Shown piece after piece: positions 12,501 to 22,510 of a stretch of 64,000 nucleotides of DNA. Numbering within the stretch: position 1 is the first letter of the stretch; each line of letters opens with the position of its first letter. Source of the stretch: Nelumbo lutea. Taxonomy: Eukaryota > Streptophyta > Magnoliopsida > Proteales > Nelumbonaceae. The position numbers and the translations under genes were made by a program. Below the pieces are notes generated by a model that worked only from the letters and a program-made list of their open reading frames with translations, made no database searches and was not told the origin of the DNA. The stretch lies in the NCBI GenBank assembly GCA_022828595.1, contig JAKGHH010000002.1, forward strand, positions 73,504,383-73,568,382, read 5' to 3'.

Positions 12501-13927
12501 CCGTTCGCCTCATGGCCATTCCCAATCACTTTCTGAGACTCCAGATCCTGAAAAACACAGTAGGAAGGAAAAAAGGTTACACAACAGTTTAGTGACTTGG
12601 TTAAACTGCTCACGAGCAACAAATTTGTATTTAGTTTAGGTACATGAAGGGCAGAAGGTAGGTACAAGGAATCCGTAGCATTGATGGTTCCCTTACCAGA
12701 GATAGGGGCAAGTGAACCATCAGCTAAAGTGATTTTATCATGTCCAGGAAGTAAGTCATATGAAACAAACAAGGTAGACAGATTGGTCATATGGTCAGAA
12801 GCACCTGAGTCAATAATCCAAGGGATCTTGAGATTACCTGAAGAGGTAGCATGATTAGCAAAAGCCCTTATACCTGAATGAGCAAATGCTGAAGTAGTAG
12901 AATTTCCCAAAGGGTCGGAAGCAGAGGTCACATTACTCAGCTGACTGATCATCTTCCCAAACTTTTCATATTCTGCTTTCATGGCTGCCAACTGTGCAGA
13001 AGCAGACATCTCTTCACTATCTGGCCCAGCAGCTACATTTGCACTTCCTGATCTTTTACTATCATGTTTTTTCTGAAACCGAATGGGAACAAGATTAGGA
13101 TGTAACTTCCAACACTTGTCTTTGGTGTGCTTCGGCTTCTTGCAGTATTCACATATAACTTTTTTCTTTCCTGTGCCACTAGAAGTTCCAACATTCCCTT
13201 TAGGTTTAATCCCCATATTGGAAAAGTGATCATTAATCTCAGCCCCTTGAACCTGGACAGCCCTTCTGCTCTCTTCACTACTAACCAATGTATAAGCTTG
13301 TGACAAAGAGACACACTCTTTGGAAAGAATATTCTGCTTTGTGATATCATATTCTGGGTTTAGTCTAGTTAAGAACTCAAAAACCCTATTCCTTTCAACC
13401 AATTTCCTGTAGGCCTCTGCATCATTGGTGGTGTCCCAAGTTACAACTTCTATTAGGTCAATCTCTTGCCATAGGGATTTCAGGGTTGAGAAATATACAA
13501 CAAGAGGTTTCTTTCCTTGCCTTAAATTCTTTACATCATTTCTCAATTTATATGCCTGGGCCACATTGAGTTTTTGAGAATAGGTTTCTGCAACACTGTG
13601 CCAAATTTCTTTTGCTGAATTCATCCATAGGTAGTGTTGACTGATTTGTGGCTGCATTGAGTTCACAAGCCACCCAATGACAGTGTAATTTTCTTGCATC
13701 CACTTCTCTTAGGATGGATCATCTTCTGGGAGAGCCTTCTTACTCCCGGAAATGAACCCCCACTTTCCTCTACTACATACATGAATCTTTACTGATTGTG
13801 ACCATGCCAGATAATTAGTTCCATCTAGTTTAACTGTGGTAACAGTCAATAAGGAATCACTTGGAGTCCCCTGAACCAGTCCATATTCAGCACCACTTTT
13901 GTTTTCAAACTCTGAGGAGTACATCAT
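9534..13927 (-). pseudogene. element B gag-pol polyprotein, broken
   Basis: From 13927 leftward: gag N-terminus (TTVKLDGTNYLAWSQSVKIHVCSRGKWGFISGSKK), UBN2-type gag, CCHC zinc knuckle (CEYCKKPKHTKDKC), aspartic protease (WIIDSGASDHM), pre-integrase, integrase ([31 protein letters not shown]), hinge, RT (LDVK..., later IVYVDDIVVTGND) and RNase H (SSAEAEYRAMAHGVSELLW, MLYCDNQAAINIAHN). Breaks are TAA at 13709-13711, TGA at 12254-12256, TAA at 12089-12091 (all in one frame) and a one-base loss near 10766 that shifts the frame inside [10 protein letters not shown]. The RT-RNase H part 9534-10727 is then open. All catalytic motifs can still be seen, but the protein cannot be made whole. Confidence 0.95.
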
Positions 13928-14654
13928 GTAAACACTCCAAATATGATTTCAGATGACTTCTACAAGTATACTGAATAAGGACAAGCAATCACTGAGTTCA
14001 GCCGACCACAAGGAGGCAACACACTGAGTTCAGCCGACCACAAGAAGACAATACACTGAGTTCAGGCTTCAAGAAGTAATCAGAAACTCCTAGGCACTGT
14101 GCACTCAGCCGAAGTACCTTTTCAAGGTTGTACACTCAGCCAAGAAGAGAAAGTACCAATCGGTATTGCTGAATAGGCCTTTTCACAAACACAGTGTGGG
14201 CAATAGAGACAACCCCACTGTCAAGGAAGAGAAAAGACCCAAAAAAACAGTTCGTACAGCCCCCTAAAACAGCCGAACAAGAGTAACAATACACAACCTT
14301 GTTACATGGATGTTTCGGACACTTCAACACTGTCAAAGGTAATACAAAACAGAACCAGAAAACTGAGCACAACTTACAGTTCGAGCTTCAACAGTCCAAA
14401 CATAGTCGAGCTTCAAAATAGAACCAGAAAACTGAGCACAACTTACTGTTCGAGCTTCAACAGTCCAAACACAGTCGAGCTTCAAAAACAGAACCGAGCT
14501 GTTCCCCTTCCCTTTTTTTTTCTTCTTCTCTGATTCTTCCTGGTCACCGAACCCCTTCTCCAAGAGATTCTAGTCTTGGGCTCGTCCAATGACCTCCAAG
14601 AATCAGGCAGTACGCGGTTAAACCTCCAGCCCTAGGATGTTCAAGTTCAGATAC
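13928..14654 (-). other. element B untranslated leader
   Basis: This non-coding stretch lies between the PBS and the gag start. It holds two tandem duplications: a unit of about 69 bp twice at 14351-14488 (starting agaaccagaaaactgag) and a short unit of about 32 bp repeated near 13993-14065 (cactgagttcagccgacc). Confidence 0.8.
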
Positions 14655-14666
14655 GCTCTGATACCA
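14655..14666 (-). promoter_or_regulatory. element B primer-binding site
   Basis: In element orientation it reads TGGTATCAGAGC, directly next to the 5' LTR. It is complementary to the 3' end of initiator tRNA-Met, the usual primer for plant copia elements. Confidence 0.95.
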
Positions 14667-14898
14667 TGTTGAAACTGAAGAGAGGAGAGTTGAGTGTTCT
14701 GCAATGAGGGTTTGAGAAGAGGATTTCGAACTCACTCTATCTCAGGCCCCTAACACTGTTTTATTAGATATATTTGAATAATTATAAGGAGGCCCTTAGT
14801 TGGGCAAGAATTTACAAAGAACTTAATATTGACATGATGGGCCCAAAATAACAAGAAGAATAAACAACCTATGGGCCATTCGGCCCATCTTCTCTACA
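14667..14898 (-). repeat. element B 5' LTR (232 bp)
   Basis: The edges are tgttgaaactg and cttctctaca. Its length matches the 3' LTR exactly, with about 7 substitutions between them. The right edge abuts the duplicated target GTCAC. Confidence 0.95.
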
Positions 14899-15238
14899 GT
14901 CACGACCAGGAAGCAAATCATATGAAACAAACAAAGTGGAGATTTCTTGGGAGTAAGTTTCTGCAACACTATCCCAGATTTCCTTAGCCAAGTTCATCCA
15001 AAGATAGTGCTGACTAATCATCCTCTGGTGGAGATTTCTTGCTCCCAGAAATAAAACCCCATTTTCCTCTACTACAAATATGGATTTTCACTGATTGTGA
15101 CCATGCCAAGTAGTTGGTCCCATCAAGTTTAACTGTAGTTACAGCCAACATAGAATCAGCTGGGGAACCCAAAGTCTGTCCATATTTAGCAGCATTCTTG
15201 TTTTCAAGGTTTGAGAAATCCATCATGCAAAGGCTCAA
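14899..15238 (-). pseudogene. element A gag/protease remnant with two internal deletions
   Basis: From 15226 leftward the gag start MMDFSNLENKNAAKYG...TTVKLDGTNYLAWSQSVKIHICSRGKWGFISGSKKSPPEDD is open. At about 15019 it jumps to QHYLWMNLAKEIWDSVAETYSQE, losing about 100 bp. At about 14940 it jumps again into the protease region (sense reading STLFVSYDLLPGRD), losing most of gag and the zinc knuckle. The remaining bases continue into 9331 once B is ignored. Confidence 0.85.
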
Positions 15239-16065
15239 ATTAGTATTTTAATAAGCTTTCCAAGGTACTGGGGTTCTTGATGAGCTTAGTTTGAGCTGAA
15301 TAGGCAACAACAACCAGCTCACAGAATCAGTTCAATCTTGATAACTGTGACAGTCCAGCTCGGTGGCAGCTCTTTCTAGAGTAAGAAATACTATTTCAGC
15401 TTTCAAGGGACAACCAAAGACCTCCAATCACAAAGTATTTCAGGTCCCCAACAACTGTTGTTCCAAAGAGAAGAAAAAAAAGGTCCAAAGTCCTTAAGAG
15501 ACCTTTTGTTAAACACTCTGTGTGCAGTAGTTAATAGCCTACTGTTAACTAGTAGAAACCACTTCGATAGTGTTCCGTATAGGTCCAAGAAAGAGGCTGG
15601 GCTGAAGTTGAGACTAGTACCACTTAGTCCAAATCAGATTCAGCAGCTTGGCAGTCCAATAACAGCCGAACTGCACTCCAAAGTAACCCAGAAATTCCTG
15701 AGTTGAATCAGTCCAGCAACAGTAGGGCAGAATGCTTTAACAGTCCTCCCAAGCAACGAAAATAGCCCAGCAAAAAACTGAGAGAACTTACAGTAAGAGA
15801 ATCTCTGATTTGAACTTCAAACCAGGCCGAACACCTTGCTCTCTGAGATAACTTCGAAACCCTTTTCTCTAATTTCAAATCAGGCCGAACACCTTGCTCT
15901 CTGATTCTTCCTGGTCACCGAACCATTCACCAAGTGTGTAGAAACTTGGACACCCTCCAATGACCTCCAAGAACCAGGCGAATGACTGTAAACTTTCAGC
16001 CCTAGTACCTCCTCATGTAGTGGGCTGAACTAGAACCACATGAGGGTCACACCAAGCACTGGCCT
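15239..16065 (-). other. element A leader
   Basis: Non-coding leader of the C-type subtype. Blocks such as the complement of 'gggacaac..ctgttg' and 'gaacctgaaatac' match the C2 leader at 27865-27900. An imperfect copy of the C2 leader hairpin is present near 15523-15546. Confidence 0.75.
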
Positions 16066-16077
16066 GCTCTGATACCA
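16066..16077 (-). promoter_or_regulatory. element A primer-binding site
   Basis: In element orientation it reads TGGTATCAGAGC, immediately after the LTR end ...TTTTCAACT. Initiator tRNA-Met type. Confidence 0.95.
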
Positions 16078-16398
16078 AGTTGAAAACAGCCTTCTTGTAG
16101 GAGCTTAGATACAAAACCAGAAAATAAGCAAGAGAAGCTTAAGAAGTTGAGAGAGGAAGAGAGTTGGCGGCAATAAGAGAGTTAGAGAAGAGAGGTTCGA
16201 ACATAACCTCCCTCTAACACTCTAAATCATTTTATTAACTTAATCTTTGAAATATTACAGAAGGGCCCTTGGAAGGGCAAGAAATTACAAAACAAAGTAT
16301 GTAAGAGTATGGGCCCAAAACAAGGCCCATTACAGAGAAAAAACATAAACATAACATAGAATGAAAGCTTATGGGCCATTTGGCCCATCTCCTCTACA
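16078..16398 (-). repeat. element A 5' LTR (C-like subtype, 321 bp)
   Basis: In element orientation it runs TGTAGAGGAGATGGGCC...GGCTGTTTTCAACT. It has the longer C-type body with the extra 3' segment (TTTTCTGGTTTTGTATCTAA...) that the partner LTR at 6342-6609 lacks. It ends in CT rather than CA, as in C1 and C2. Confidence 0.85.
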
Positions 16399-17100
16399 CA
16401 GGTGAAGAGTTTGATGTTCCTGGAAGATACAGGAGGTTGGTGGGAAAGTTGAACTACTTGACCATTACCCGACTAGATATATCATTTGTTGTGAGTATGG
16501 TGAGTCAGTTTATGCAACATCCTCGGATTCCTCATTGGGAAGCAGTTCTAAGGATTGTTAGGTACCTGAAGGGTGCTCCAGGTCGTGGTTTGCTATACCG
16601 AAGTGGAGGGACCCTTGAGATAGTAGGGTACACAGATGTTGATTGGGCTGGTCCAATATCAAACGAGAGATCAACTATAGGGTATTGTACATTCCTTGGT
16701 GGCAATCTTGTAACTTGGAAGAGCAAGAAACAAACAGTGGTGGCAAGGAGTAGTGCAGAAGCTGAGTACAGGGCTATGGCTCATACCACATGTGAACTAT
16801 TATGGTTGAATAACTTGCTACAAGAGATGGGATTCTTAGTTGATAAACCCATGAAACTATACTGTGATTACTAAGTTGCTGTTCACATCTCTTCCAACCC
16901 AGTCTTCCATGAGAGAACTAAGCATATTGAGGTTGATTGTCACTTTGTAAGAGAGAAAGTGATAAGTGGAGTCATAACCACATCTCATGTGAGCTCAAGA
17001 AATCAGTGGACAGATCTCTTTACAAAGGGATTGTCTCAGGGCAGAGTAGATTATATTTGTGACAAGTTGGGACTATATGACATATACTCTCCAGCTTGAG
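16399..17100 (+). pseudogene. copia fragment G: RT C-terminus and RNase H
   Basis: The plus-strand frame EEFDVPGRYRRLVGKLNYLTITRLDISFVV...QTVVARSSAEAEYRAMAHTTCELLWLNNLL...KLYCDY is followed by a TAA at 16872-16874, where relatives read CDNQA. It continues in the same frame with [18 protein letters not shown]...GLYDIYSPA to about 17098. This copia family also includes E, J and L. Its upstream part is cut off at element A's LTR (16398/16399). Confidence 0.9.
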
Positions 17101-17106
17101 AGGGAG

Positions 17107-17396
17107 TGTTAGAATACACGAATCAGGGGTATTTTGGTCATTTTAGTTTATCTATTTGAGAGTGAAAGGTCTATTTTATTTAAGTTTAAGTTATGTGTCC
17201 CATCTTTCATGAGGGACAATATGGTCTTTCTTGTACTCTATTATTTGAAATAAATACAAGTGGGTCGGCTAGGGAGGACTGATTTTTCTTCTTCCTAATC
17301 TAGCCGAACCCTTCTTCTTCTTCTTCTTCTTCTTCTTCTTCTTCTTTCTTCTCTTCTTCTCTACTTTAACCCATAATCAAATAGGGTTTTCTTACA
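17107..17396 (+). repeat. fragment G 3' LTR (290 bp)
   Basis: It starts TGTTAGAATACACG right after the polypurine tract (gagagggag) and ends ...TTTTCTTACA. It contains a TTC/CTT microsatellite at about 17305-17345. TG...CA ends. Confidence 0.85.
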
Positions 17397-18850
17397 GACT
17401 CTAAGTAAATCTAATACATACTTCACCCCTAGCTTCCCTATGACTCTAAGTAAATCTAATACATACTTCCTTTGTGAGATAAGATATAAATGTCATGCTT
17501 TAATGTGACTCTAAGTCTCTAATACAATACATTTTATATCACTGCTTGTTACTACTATATCACCAACATTTACAATAAGGATGATATTCAGTTGACCATT
17601 CTTTTATATTAACATAATATGATCAGACTGGGATTGCTCAAAGCGAATTCTCTGTAATGCTCTCTTGAATCTATCAAATCAAGCACGTGGTGATTGCCTT
17701 AAACCATATAAAACCTTTTGAAGTTTCCAAACCTTACTTCCTTTATCCTTTGTGTAAAGGCTTGGAGGTAACATCATATACACCTCTTCATTAAGATTCT
17801 CATTGAGAAAAGCATTCTTTACATCAAGTTGCAAGAGTGTCCAATCAACATGGACAGAGGGCACCTCTGGAATTGGAGAGAAAGTCTCTTCATAGCTTAC
17901 CCCAGAAGACCCACAGTTTGAATATATCCTTTTGATCCTAATCTGGTCTTGTATCTTCCACTACTTCCATCTGGTCCTGTATCTTTCCCATGGATAATTC
18001 AACTATTTCCCATATCTTATTCCTAGAAAAGTATCGTTTTCAGCTTGCATGACTTCCTTCCACTCAGGTATTTTCATGGTCTCATTTACTGACCTAGGAA
18101 TATGAATAAAGGAAATAGAAGTCAAAAAATCAAATGTATCAAGGAGACAAATAATAATAAGAAAGGTAAGAAGACGAATTGAGTAGTAGACAAAGATGAT
18201 GTATGTCTTTTCCTTTTCATAAGAGCTATTAGGAGGTCAAGGTCAGAGCAATAACAACAATAGATGTAGGAGTAGTAATACCTAGGCCATCAGTAATGGA
18301 ATCAACCTGAGAAGGCTGTGATGTGGTTGGAGTGTGAACAGGACCTTCATTCTCAGAGGTGACCTGAAGTGATTGTGATGTGATGCGAGCAAACACACCC
18401 CTCCTTTTCCTATTGTACATCTGGAACTACTACTCTAGACCTCAAGAATAGTAGGAAGAGGTATATCAAGACTCTTAAGACCACTCTCATTCCTCTTCCC
18501 CTGGGAATGAGTAGACTCAAAGAAGGATACAACCATAGGCATATACCTTTTCTTATCATAACAATAACCTTTTGTTTGTGCATATTCCAAGAAAATGCAT
18601 TAATGACCTTAGCTTCAAATTTCAACCTGAGGAGGACCAAGAATCTAAACAAAACACGTGCAATCAAAAACAGGTAAAGGCAAACCACCAAAAACAACAT
18701 CACTGGGATATAAGAGACTGAATGGAGTTTTAAAACACAGAACCTGTGATGGAACCCTATTTATGAAATACAGGGGTTTGCGGATGGCATCCCCACAATA
18801 GTGAATAGGAACAAGGGAAAAGCCAGCAGTTTGTGCTAAATCTACTTAAA
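17397..18850 (-). pseudogene. decayed copia pol, RT and integrase hinge
   Basis: The minus-strand frame [32 protein letters not shown]...LQKVLYGLRQSPRA at 17679-17864 is copia RT. Toward 18850 come decayed hinge and integrase C-terminal sequence, including a PSQVLCFKTPFSL-like stretch near 18710-18760. Around 17397-17470 a short segment (gactctaagtaaatct) is duplicated. No LTR was found. The many stops and frame changes suggest an old copy. Confidence 0.75.
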
Positions 18851-19170
18851 TACTAAAACTAGGGGTAAGATCAATATATATTCCTTTTGAACCTAATGAC
18901 AGGGTGAATGCAACAGAGGGGGAGTATATTACCAATGTGGTGAAGTGATGACTAGTCATTTAGGCCTCTCTAGTTGATTCTATGAGCCTATGACTAGTCA
19001 GTGCTAGGCACTAGCTAGTTGATAACAAATGATACATTCTAAATTTAATATATTGATACAATCTCATAGATGTCAATAAAAACTACAATTATGCAAGGAA
19101 AGAATATATCAAACATTTATTTTAGCCTTGTCCTGTAAACAAAGAAAAGCCTTCAAAAGAATCTTGTTAG
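18851..19170. other. intron sequence, no feature seen
   Basis: Short 'gactagtca' motifs recur, but nothing can be assigned. Confidence 0.3.
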
Positions 19171-19690
19171 AAGTGGATTATTCAACATGATAGAACTAGG
19201 CATATTGAAGTGGATTGCCATTTCATTAGGGAGAGAATTTTGTTAGAAGAAGCATCTCTTCTTTTCTGAAGACAAACTAGTAGTTGGTCAATGCATTCAC
19301 AAAGAGAACCACAAAGCTTGAGCTAATGGCTATGAGATAGGCATGATTAACATCTATGCTCAGCTTAAAGGGGTGTGTTGAAATATGTGACCGTTAGTTA
19401 TCTTATATAGCTTGTTTCTGTTGAGTTTATTGTTTTTTTTTGTTTCTCTACTGGTTGGGCTTGTATTTCTTGAAGGGATGATTGTGTTGATGGGCCTTTG
19501 AGGCCTCTTTTAGTTATTTTTTTTTATCAATAGGCCTTTTTTAGTTATTATTTGTTGCTGCAGTTTAACTAGGGGCAGTTTTGTAATTTTCTCAACATGC
19601 AGATCATTTTGTTTAAAAGATAATGGAACTACAGTTCAGCTCCGTGATTTGCTCTTTTCTCCCCACATTCTCTTCTTCCCACACTTGTTC
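19171..19690 (+). pseudogene. copia 3' end: RNase H tail and putative LTR
   Basis: The sequence around 19182-19250 reads [19 protein letters not shown] in a broken plus-strand frame, and 19340-19370 reads GMINIYAQLKG, the usual end of this copia group. A putative LTR starts TGTTGAAATATG at 19376 after a degraded polypurine tract (aaggggtg). Its right edge is not fixed; 19690 is a guess. Confidence 0.6.
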
Positions 19691-20163
19691 CTACTCTTCT
19701 CATCTGTTTTCTTCTTCAATTTTCTGCATTTATTTAATCAAATTAGTTAAAGTTTTGTTGATGAATTGATTAGTACTATTCGACAAGTATATGGTGAAAT
19801 GACATGTAATGATTTTGAGCACTCACATATTACAACATAGGCACTGACTCCCTTAATCATTAACATCACATTTCATCAAAATGGCATGTATTTGTTATGT
19901 ATCAAACACGTGAATATATATATGAGGCATATGAAGCCTTATAAGCCATTACACAATGTTGGTCCTAGCTATCTGGGGTCTTGGGAACAGTAGACTGAGC
20001 ACAATCATAACCTTTGGCATATGCAATTGTATATGTATATAAAAACATGCAAATGCCCAAGCTTGGGATTACTGAACACTAAGTAAATAGATAGAAAAAC
20101 ATCCATTCATATATACATACATAATGTAAACAATCATAAATTGAATACTTTTAATAAGAGTAC
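19691..20163. other. intron sequence next to the coiled-coil exon
   Basis: AT-rich and without recognisable elements. Probably native intron or the rest of an old LTR. Confidence 0.4.
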
Positions 20164-20310
20164 CTCAATCAAGATAGATTTCATAGCATCCTTCACAGCT
20201 TTATATTTGGATGATTCAATTGCAGCCAATGAAGCAGCTTCTTGAGCATTTTTTTGTGATTTTTCAACTTCCATGTCCTGGACTTCACACTTCTGTTTCA
20301 AGTTTTTCAC
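20164..20310 (-). CDS. PRAF: PRAF-family protein, coiled-coil exon
   Basis: The exon has 49 codons in phase 0, with acceptor ttgctag|gtgaaa at 20311/20310 and donor attgag|gtactc at 20164/20163. The peptide VKNLKQKCEVQDMEVEKSQK...AASLAAIESSKYKAVKDAMKSILIE has the heptad-like Leu/Val/Ala spacing and high charge of a coiled coil. In PRAF proteins this segment lies between the FYVE finger and the BRX domain and is followed by LKDMAEKLP-like sequence, which here starts the exon at 778. It is too short to be found as an ORF and was placed by joining splice sites. Confidence 0.93.
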
Positions 20311-20449
20311 CTAGCAATCGCATAAGATGACACACTACTTAGTACCATTGGTAGTTTACAGATTAAGCATTATAAACCCTTGGATCAACAAGAAATGCAA
20401 CCAAAAAATGTTAGGATATTCAATTCTGAGAGGGAAAAGGAAAACATAC
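20311..20449 (-). other. 139-bp intron
   Basis: Donor caa|gtatgt at 20450/20449, acceptor ctag at 20311. This is a normal small plant intron, in contrast with its giant neighbours. Confidence 0.9.
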
Positions 20450-22510
20450 TTGGCTTTGCAATTTCATAATATCTTGATTTAAAAGTTCATTCCTTTTTAT
20501 AAGGCTTTCAACAGTACTATTTGGAAATACAGTTCCCATGCGCGTAGGGCTTGGCTTCCTTGAATATGGTGAACTAGGTCTCAATGTCTGTACAGGCTGA
20601 GGTACCGACATAACAACTGGTTTAGCACATTGAGGTGCAGTTAGTGAACTTTGAAAGGCAATATCTTTGAGTTGTAAGACTGCTGGAGCTTGGGAAGGTC
20701 GGAAAGAGACTGAAAAATCAGATATCATTGCTTGCATGGCTAACCTAACATCAAGGTACTTCATTGGATCTATTCCAGGAGAAAGCAGCATCCTTGAGGA
20801 CCTAATGCCTCCCCTTTCTAACCTTTCCCTGCTGTCTGTTGAACGCCTAGGTGCCATACTTCTCCTATTAAAAGTAGTGGTAACACTAACCTCTGATGCT
20901 TTTAGCTTTGCATAGCAAGAATCACATACACGATGGGGCTTGCTTGGAGTTGGAGCTAATGCAGCTCTCAATGCTTTCTTTGAACTGCAAGCATGACAAT
21001 GAACCAGTCCACAGTTATAACAGTTGTGCCTTTTTCGAGTAAAACCAAATGCTTGCCGGCAACCAGAGCAGACTGATTGGTCTGCACCAGATACCCACTT
21101 ATGAATGCATATACTCGCTGTGAAGTTTGAACCACATGATATACTTCTTACATGTCTATCTTTTAGTGCTTCAACTAGAGTTGGAGCTCTGCGGTCTTCA
21201 GTATCCCCATGTCCCAATCTTCCATTTGCACCTCTACCCCAGGTGAACACTTCACTTCTTGACGTCAAGACAGCAACATGAAATGAACCACATGAAATCT
21301 CTTCAACAAACTCACTTACCAATCTATCTTGCACTAAGCAAGGTATCCTACCATCAGACTGTGGATTTCCCAGTTGACCATATGCAGTACTTCCCATTGT
21401 AAAAACATGCCCTGATGTTGTGAGGCCAACAGTAATATTATGCCCACAGGCCAGCTGGTGAAAGTTGTAGTCTATAAGTGCTGATACACAGGTGGGATCC
21501 AGCTTTGCTTCTGTGTCCCCATGACCCAAACGGTATTTACCACCATCACCCCAAGTGAACAACTTTCGAGAGGAAATATTTGCACCAGGTTGCCCCATAA
21601 CTTCTACAATTGCAGCTGTATGCCATACACCACATGCAACTTTAATAGTCTTCAATCCACTCAAACTCTGAACTTCCCTCGGGTATGCAACAGTTTCTCG
21701 ATTTCCATGGCCCAAAACACCAAATGTTCCATCACCAAATGTGAACAACCTACCAGTAGAAGTTGCCAATGCTGAATGCCATGTGCCACATGCAACAGAT
21801 AAAACTTGAAGGCCTTCTAAAGGACCAGAAACTCTTTTTGGTATCCAGTGGCTAACATTGGTACCATGACCAAGAAGTCCAGCATTATGGGTACCATCCC
21901 CCCAAGTAAATAGATCACCAGAAGTAGTTACAGCACATGTATGATATTCACCACATGCAACATTATCCACATTATGGACTGCCAGGAACTCAACAAGTTG
22001 AGGACAACCATAATCTTTATCTTCTCCATGGCCAAGCCGACCACCAGACTCCTCTCCCCAAGTGAAAACCTCACCGTGACTTGTAACAAGAGCTGCATGT
22101 CTAACACCACAAGAAATCTGATTAACATCTAAAACAACATTAGATTCTAAAGACCTGGGAAGCAGCACATCAATTTTTGAAGGAAAAGGATTCACAGGTC
22201 CATCAGCTGAAGTCCCGTCAGACCAAACTTCTCCCCAAACATAAACATCACCCAACGATTCAATGTCATCTAGTCCTGAACCTTGACTTGAACAGCTAGG
22301 TGCAGCACTTGAAACACTAAGTCTGAAACCATCTCCTGCACTTGTTCTTAGTTGCATATTTGCACGGTCTGACCCTACATCTGAGCTTCTCAAACTCAAG
22401 GAATATTCACGAGAATAGAAGTCAATGGCCTTTCGGGAGAAACTTGAGGTTATCTCCCATGTTGCACTAGAAGGACGACCATTTTGAATAAAGTCCCCAC
22501 CATCACGAAG
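20450..22510 (-). CDS. PRAF: PRAF-family protein, main exon (RCC1 propeller and FYVE finger)
   Basis: The exon has 687 codons in phase 0 with no stop. The acceptor is ttcag|cttcgt at 22511/22510 and the donor is caa|gtatgt at 20450. Residues 1-85 are a Ser-rich linker after the PH domain. Residues 87-465 carry seven RCC1 blades with the recurring G-x-V/L-F-T-W-G...LGHG signature (near residues 89, 147, 199, 254, 316, 368 and 420). Residues 472-540 are a FYVE-type zinc finger with ligand cysteines at about 481, 484, 497, 500, 505, 508, 529 and 532. The basic motif is RKRHNCYNC instead of the canonical R(R/K)HHCR, a change known in plant PRAF proteins. Residues 540-660 are a basic, Ser/Pro-rich linker, and from 667 the coiled coil begins. 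The family binds phosphoinositides and small GTPase partners; the exact role here is not shown. Confidence 0.97.

Larger units (their letters stand above)
9332..14898 (-). mobile_element. copia element B, full length, nested in A
   Basis: This is a complete minus-strand Ty1/copia structure of 5,567 bp: 3' LTR 9332-9563, polyprotein 9534-13927, leader, PBS 14655-14666 and 5' LTR 14667-14898. LTR ends are TG...CA. The target-site duplication is GTCAT on the left (9327-9331) and GTCAC on the right (14899-14903), with one mismatch. The LTRs are both 232 bp and differ at about 7 positions by eye (about 3 %), making it the oldest of the intact-looking insertions here. Confidence 0.95.
6342..16398 (-). 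mobile_element. copia element A (chimeric, interrupted by element B)
   Basis: This is a minus-strand Ty1/copia element. Its 3' LTR is at 6342-6609, pol remnants at 6610-9331, the gap filled by element B at 9332-14898, the gag start at 14899-15226, the leader at 15227-16065, the PBS at 16066-16077 and the 5' LTR at 16078-16398. Both flanks of B read across without loss apart from the duplicated target site, which proves that the two halves of A were joined when B inserted. The two LTRs are of different subtypes and the outer flanks do not match, so A is probably a recombinant of two related elements. It is heavily deleted and not autonomous. Confidence 0.75.
779..20163 (-). other. 19.4-kb intron of the PRAF gene
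   Basis: The intron runs from donor gtactc at 20163 (after ...SILIE) to acceptor ttcag at 779 (before LKEMSEK). The flanking codons join in phase 0 with no loss compared with the family layout. Its length of 19,385 bp comes from an RTE LINE, a tandem repeat array, copia A with B nested inside it, and several copia remnants. The host gene and elements A and B are all transcribed on the minus strand, so A and B would be in sense orientation in the pre-mRNA. Confidence 0.85.
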
